Positions 13,791 through 16,323 of a stretch of DNA of 16,323 bases are shown in pieces. Both the position numbers and the translations under genes were made by a program. Below the pieces are notes generated by a model that made no database searches, was not told the DNA's origin, and saw only the letters and a list, made by a program, of their open reading frames with translations. Origin of the DNA: Bacteroidales bacterium UBA4295 (GTDB lineage: Bacteria; Bacteroidota; Bacteroidia; Bacteroidales; Paludibacteraceae); the NCBI GenBank assembly GCA_002395805.1, contig DGVB01000007.1, positions 18,785-35,107 of the forward strand, written 5' to 3'. Position 1 is the first letter of the stretch. The number at the start of each line of letters is the position of its first letter.

Positions 13791-14402
13791 ATGGAAGCAT
13801 TAAGGAATTTTTTCGGTACAATAGATATCTGGCAGGTCTTGTCCTCGTTTGTTTTTCTGATTGCAATCATTGATCCGTTCGGCAATATCCCTATCACCAT
13901 AGCGATGGAGAAGAAGGGGATTAAGATCCATGCGGACAAGGTGTGTATCGCCAGTCTGATTATTCTGTTGTCCTTCCTTTTTCTGGGCGAATGGATTCTG
14001 AAACTCTTCGGTGTGCAGATCGAGTATTTCGCGATAGCCGGTGGTTTTGTGATCTTCCTGATGGCGCTGGAAATGATTTTGGATATCACGATTTTCCAGA
14101 ATGACAAACTGGAGGGCGAGATCGGTAGCGGCAGTTCGATAGTACCTCTGGCGTTCCCGATGTATGCCGGACCGGGCGCTTTCACAGCGCTGCTGGCTAT
14201 CACGGCGGAGTACAGTATCGCGAGTCTGTGTATTTCCCTGCTCCTCTGTATGACCGTGCTGTATCTGGTGCTGATCGGTACCAACTGGCTTACCAAATAC
14301 CTCGGCACAACGGCACTGTATATTATCCGTAAGTTCTTCGGAATAATCGTATTGGCTATTTCCTGCAAACTGATGTTCGGAAATCTTGCCGCTATCTTCT
14401 AA
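13791..14402 (+). CDS. MarC-family integral membrane protein
   Basis: The 203-residue protein has about six hydrophobic segments and the family motif FLIAIIDPFGNIPI near the start, plus AGGFVIFLMALEMI and PLAFPMYAGPGAFTALLAI in the middle. MarC (UPF0056) proteins sit in the inner membrane; the early link to multiple antibiotic resistance was not upheld and their transport role remains unclear. Length is typical. The 5' leader is short (about 15-20 nt) behind a clear promoter. rpiB follows after 25 bp and may be co-transcribed. Confidence 0.92.
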   Translation: MEALRNFFGTIDIWQVLSSFVFLIAIIDPFGNIPITIAMEKKGIKIHADKVCIASLIILLSFLFLGEWILKLFGVQIEYFAIAGGFVIFLMALEMILDITIFQNDKLEGEIGSGSSIVPLAFPMYAGPGAFTALLAITAEYSIASLCISLLLCMTVLYLVLIGTNWLTKYLGTTALYIIRKFFGIIVLAISCKLMFGNLAAIF

Positions 14403-14427
14403 ATAGGTATTTAAAAACTCTGATATT

Positions 14428-14877
14428 ATGAAAAGTTTTTCTGAAATGACTATCGCGCTGGCTTCGGACCATGCGGGATTTGAACTTAAACAGCAAGTAC
14501 AATTGTTCCTTGAGGACAATGGGGCAAAAGTGAAGGATTTCGGTTGCTTCTCTGCCGAAAGTTGTGACTACCCTGATTTCGCGCATCCCTTGGCTGAGGC
14601 CGTAGAAAAGGGCGAATATGAGTTTGGTATCGTCATCTGCTCTACCGGCAATGGCATTACCATGACGGCTAATAAACATCAAGGCATCCGTGCTGCGCTC
14701 TGCTGGGAAACCAAACTGGCGGAGTTGGCGCGTGCGCATAATAACGCGAACGTACTCGGCCTGCCGGCAAACTTCATCTCCGCGCCCAAAGCACTGGATA
14801 TAGTGCGCACCTTCTTCCAAACCGATTTTGAAGGCGGACGTCATGAGCGCAGGGTTAATAAAATCGCGATGCATTAA
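14428..14877 (+). CDS. rpiB: Ribose-5-phosphate isomerase B
   Basis: RpiB interconverts ribose 5-phosphate and ribulose 5-phosphate in the pentose phosphate pathway. The 149-residue product has ASDHAGFELK, the active-site segment VICSTGNGITMTANK with Cys71 as the likely base, His104 in ARAHNNANV, and GRHERRVNKI near the end. Residue 72 is Ser where I expect Gly in the usual CGTG or CGSG motif, a modest oddity. The start ATG 14428 leaves a six-residue tail before MTIALASDHAG; ATG 14446 would also fit the family. The 3' end overlaps the radical SAM gene. Confidence 0.95.
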   Translation: MKSFSEMTIALASDHAGFELKQQVQLFLEDNGAKVKDFGCFSAESCDYPDFAHPLAEAVEKGEYEFGIVICSTGNGITMTANKHQGIRAALCWETKLAELARAHNNANVLGLPANFISAPKALDIVRTFFQTDFEGGRHERRVNKIAMH

Positions 14878-15859
14878 TGCCCTGCGATGTTATGGTAATT
14901 ACGCACTGAGCCTCTTCGGCTTGGTGCGTATTACGCATATGCCTACATTCGTCTCTGTCGAACCCTCTTCACTATGCCAACTCCATTGCCCTGAGTGCCC
15001 GGTAGGCATATCTAACTCCATTCCTTCCGGGGAGGTGTTGGGGGCGGGGGCTTCTCCATTTATGTCTCTCGATGTCTGGTATCATGTGTTGGATCAGATT
15101 AAACCCTATGCGCATACCGTCCAATTCTATTTTCAGGGCGAACCTCTGCTGAATAAGACCCTGCCGCAGATGATTCGCTCCGCTCGGGAAGCAGGTCTCT
15201 ATACGATTGTATCCACAAATGCGCAAGCGCTCACTCCTCAATGGGCGGAAGATCTCGTTCGCTCCGGTCTGAATCGTATCATTGTCTCTATGGACGGCCT
15301 GACACAGGAGAGCTATGGAGCGTACCGGATAGGCGGTAGTGTGGAAAAAGTGAAAAAAGCTCTCCGGTGGCTGCGCCAGGCTAAATCAATCTCTACTCCG
15401 TCAGCAAAGCGGTCTGTATTCTGTCAGCGAAGCAGTCTGACTATTGAGCTCCAAGTGCTGCGGCTTCGCACGAATGAACATGAGTGGCAGGAATTCAGAA
15501 AGCAATACAAAGCGCTCGGAGCAGACAGACTGATGTTCAAAACGGCTCAGTTGTACAACTATAGGGATGGTCATCCGCTCATGCCCTCCGACTCTCGTTA
15601 TAGCCGCTATATCCAAGGCCAAGACGGCCTCTTTTATCGCAAATCCTTGCGCCACGGATGTCTGCGTGTATGGAGTGGGGTAGTGATCTCTGCTACCGGA
15701 GAAGTATTACCATGCTGCTATGATAAAAATCATGCTTATACTTACGGTAATATTATGGACACTCCGCTGCAGAAACTGTTTACGAACGAAAAATCCATCG
15801 CTTTCCGTCGTGCCGCTATACAAGAACAACCTCAAATCTGTCAGGAATGCTGGAGATAA
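14843..15859 (+). CDS. Radical SAM/SPASM-domain protein
   Basis: The 338-residue product carries the radical SAM cluster motif CQLHCPEC (C45, C49, C52) followed by the typical FYFQGEPLLN and IVSMDGLTQESY segments. A C-terminal SPASM-type region has CLRVW, GEVLPCCYD, YGNI and a final ICQECWR, which would bind an auxiliary iron-sulfur cluster. Such proteins modify peptides, enzymes or cofactors; no substrate peptide is evident nearby, so the target is unknown. ATG 14843 gives a 35-bp overlap with rpiB; TTG 14828 and ATG 14939 are alternatives. Two repeat-derived insertions lie in frame: residues 58-72 (G-rich element, soon after the cluster motif) and 184-199 (palindromic dimer). The next gene starts inside this one. 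Confidence 0.9.
   Translation: MSAGLIKSRCINALRCYGNYALSLFGLVRITHMPTFVSVEPSSLCQLHCPECPVGISNSIPSGEVLGAGASPFMSLDVWYHVLDQIKPYAHTVQFYFQGEPLLNKTLPQMIRSAREAGLYTIVSTNAQALTPQWAEDLVRSGLNRIIVSMDGLTQESYGAYRIGGSVEKVKKALRWLRQAKSISTPSAKRSVFCQRSSLTIELQVLRLRTNEHEWQEFRKQYKALGADRLMFKTAQLYNYRDGHPLMPSDSRYSRYIQGQDGLFYRKSLRHGCLRVWSGVVISATGEVLPCCYDKNHAYTYGNIMDTPLQKLFTNEKSIAFRRAAIQEQPQICQECWR
15016..15057 (+). repeat. G-rich hairpin element, copy 2 (in the radical SAM gene)
   Basis: CTCC, then ATTCCTTCCGGGGAGG, then a G-rich run ending GGGGGCTTC. The spacing matches 4142-4180 in tsaB. The CCTT/GGAGG part can fold. It adds a Gly/Ser/Ala-rich stretch (IPSGEVLGAGASP) in what looks like a loop. Confidence 0.5.
15392..15437 (+). 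repeat. Intragenic palindromic dimer element, copy 3 (in the radical SAM gene)
   Basis: Two 23-bp units, 15392-15414 and 15415-15437. The second has TGTATTCTGTCAGCGAAGC, close to the miaB units. The loops are C-AAA-G and C-GAA-G. Codon phase differs from tsaB and miaB and differs between the two units, giving an unrelated peptide (PSAKRSVFCQRSS). Confidence 0.85.
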
Positions 15860-16323
15860 AATGCTTTGAATTCGGCCCTTTCGGAACGAATACCTATGTA
15901 GTATCCACCGATGCAGGAATAATCCTTATCGACCCCGCTTGCTCTAACCAATATGAGCAGCAAGTGTTGTATAACTATATCAACTCGTCATTGAGCGGAG
16001 CGAAGCATTCCGTCATTCCATCATTAATAATAGTGGCTACCCACGGCCATCTTGACCATCTATGGGGCGCTGCATGGGCTACGGAGCAATGGCATACGCC
16101 TGTCTTGATGCACGAGGCCGATATCCCGATGGCAAAAGATATGCAGTCCCAATATGACCTATTCGGCATCCGTGCTACACCCCAGCCCTTCCCTATAGAA
16201 CCACTAAACTCTCAACTTTCAACTTTCAACTCTCAACTTTCAACTTTCAACTCTCAACTTTCAACTTTCAACTCTCAACTTTCAATCCTCCACACCCCCG
16301 GCCATACTCCGGGCTCTGTTTGC
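15847..16323 (+). CDS. Metallo-beta-lactamase-fold hydrolase, 3' end missing
   Basis: The frame runs open from ATG 15847 to the window edge (159 codons). The start MLEIKCFEFGPFGTNTY is typical of glyoxalase II-like MBL proteins. The metal site THGHLDH has H66, H68, D70, H71, and HTPGHTPGS begins the second ligand region. The gene overlaps the radical SAM gene by 13 bp, so translational coupling is likely. Substrate is not predictable; hydroxyacylglutathione-like thioesters are a common guess for the group. Two insertions are visible in frame: residues 47-61, holding the GAGCGGAGCGA sequence, and residues 121-146, encoded by 11 tandem heptamers just before HTPGHTPGS. Confidence 0.9.
   Translation, partial: MLEIKCFEFGPFGTNTYVVSTDAGIILIDPACSNQYEQQVLYNYINSSLSGAKHSVIPSLIIVATHGHLDHLWGAAWATEQWHTPVLMHEADIPMAKDMQSQYDLFGIRATPQPFPIEPLNSQLSTFNSQLSTFNSQLSTFNSQLSILHTPGHTPGSVC
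15985..16027 (+). repeat. GAGCGGAGCGA-containing element in the MBL gene
   Basis: CGTCATTGAGCGGAGCGAAG is followed by CATTCCGTCATTCCATCATT. The 11-mer GAGCGGAGCGA (15993-16003) also occurs at 7140-7150 in the insert that breaks the duplicate tRNA, and CGTCATT or CATCATT occurs three times. It encodes SSLSGAKHSVIPSL between helix 1 and the THGHLDH strand. Confidence 0.45.
16207..16283 (+). repeat. Eleven tandem heptamers (AACTYTC) in the MBL gene
   Basis: The heptamers AACTCTC and AACTTTC follow in the strict order one C-type, two T-type, giving a 21-bp (7-codon) higher period in 3.7 copies. The reading is NSQLSTF repeated. No stop codon occurs in any of the three plus-strand frames of the repeat, so the array itself never terminates translation. 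Confidence 0.97.

Noticed and set aside
14828..14842. TTG start for the radical SAM gene
   Set aside because: ATG 14843 is 15 bp downstream, gives a shorter overlap with rpiB, and loses no conserved residues.
16207..16283. CRISPR array
   Set aside because: The repeat is continuous with no spacers and a 7/21-bp period inside a coding frame.

Overview
The window comes from a Bacteroidota chromosome, most likely order Bacteroidales; I cannot name the genus. The evidence is a type IX secretion (T9SS) cargo protein with a C-terminal sorting tail, a PorW/SprE-like T9SS lipoprotein, near-absence of Shine-Dalgarno sequences, and several promoters of the Bacteroidota type (TTTG, 20 nt, TAnnTTTG). All the genes are chromosomal housekeeping or envelope genes. 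No transposase, phage gene or CRISPR array is visible.

Layout. (1) 1-7053, plus strand: the 3' part of a long repeat-rich T9SS surface protein, an outer-membrane protein with an Ala/Glu/Lys coiled coil and a predicted barrel, tsaB (t6A37 tRNA modification) and porW/sprE. They are closely spaced and probably co-transcribed. (2) 7054-7353: a tRNA-Pro(GGG) gene on the minus strand with its promoter and terminator, beside a broken duplicate of its 3' end. (3) 7354-9926, plus strand: miaB, then a promoter with a structured leader, a 33-residue ORF, greA and a HIT-family gene. (4) 9994-13058: a minus-strand M13 metallopeptidase lipoprotein (pepO-like) and a divergent plus-strand esterase lipoprotein. 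(5) 13112-14402: efp (minus) and a marC-family gene (plus), with interlocking divergent promoters. (6) 14428-16323, plus strand: rpiB, a radical SAM/SPASM protein and a metallo-beta-lactamase-fold hydrolase cut by the window end. These last three overlap or abut.

The most unusual signal is a set of short non-coding-like repeats sitting in frame inside conserved genes. A roughly 50-bp dimer of a small palindrome occurs in tsaB, miaB and the radical SAM gene, read in different codon phases. Its stem differences are paired on both sides of a GAA loop. A second, G-rich hairpin element lies in tsaB and in the radical SAM gene. Arrays with a 7-bp period but different sequences lie in the MBL gene (11 heptamers), miaB and pepO, and between genes after greA and after pepO. 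A third sequence containing GAGCGGAGCGA occurs in the MBL gene and in the insert that breaks the duplicate tRNA. Four genes (tsaB, miaB, radical SAM, MBL) each carry two such insertions, at places I judge to be loops. This resembles in principle the Rickettsia palindromic elements found inside coding genes and the heptanucleotide STRR repeats of cyanobacteria, but I do not recognise these sequence families.
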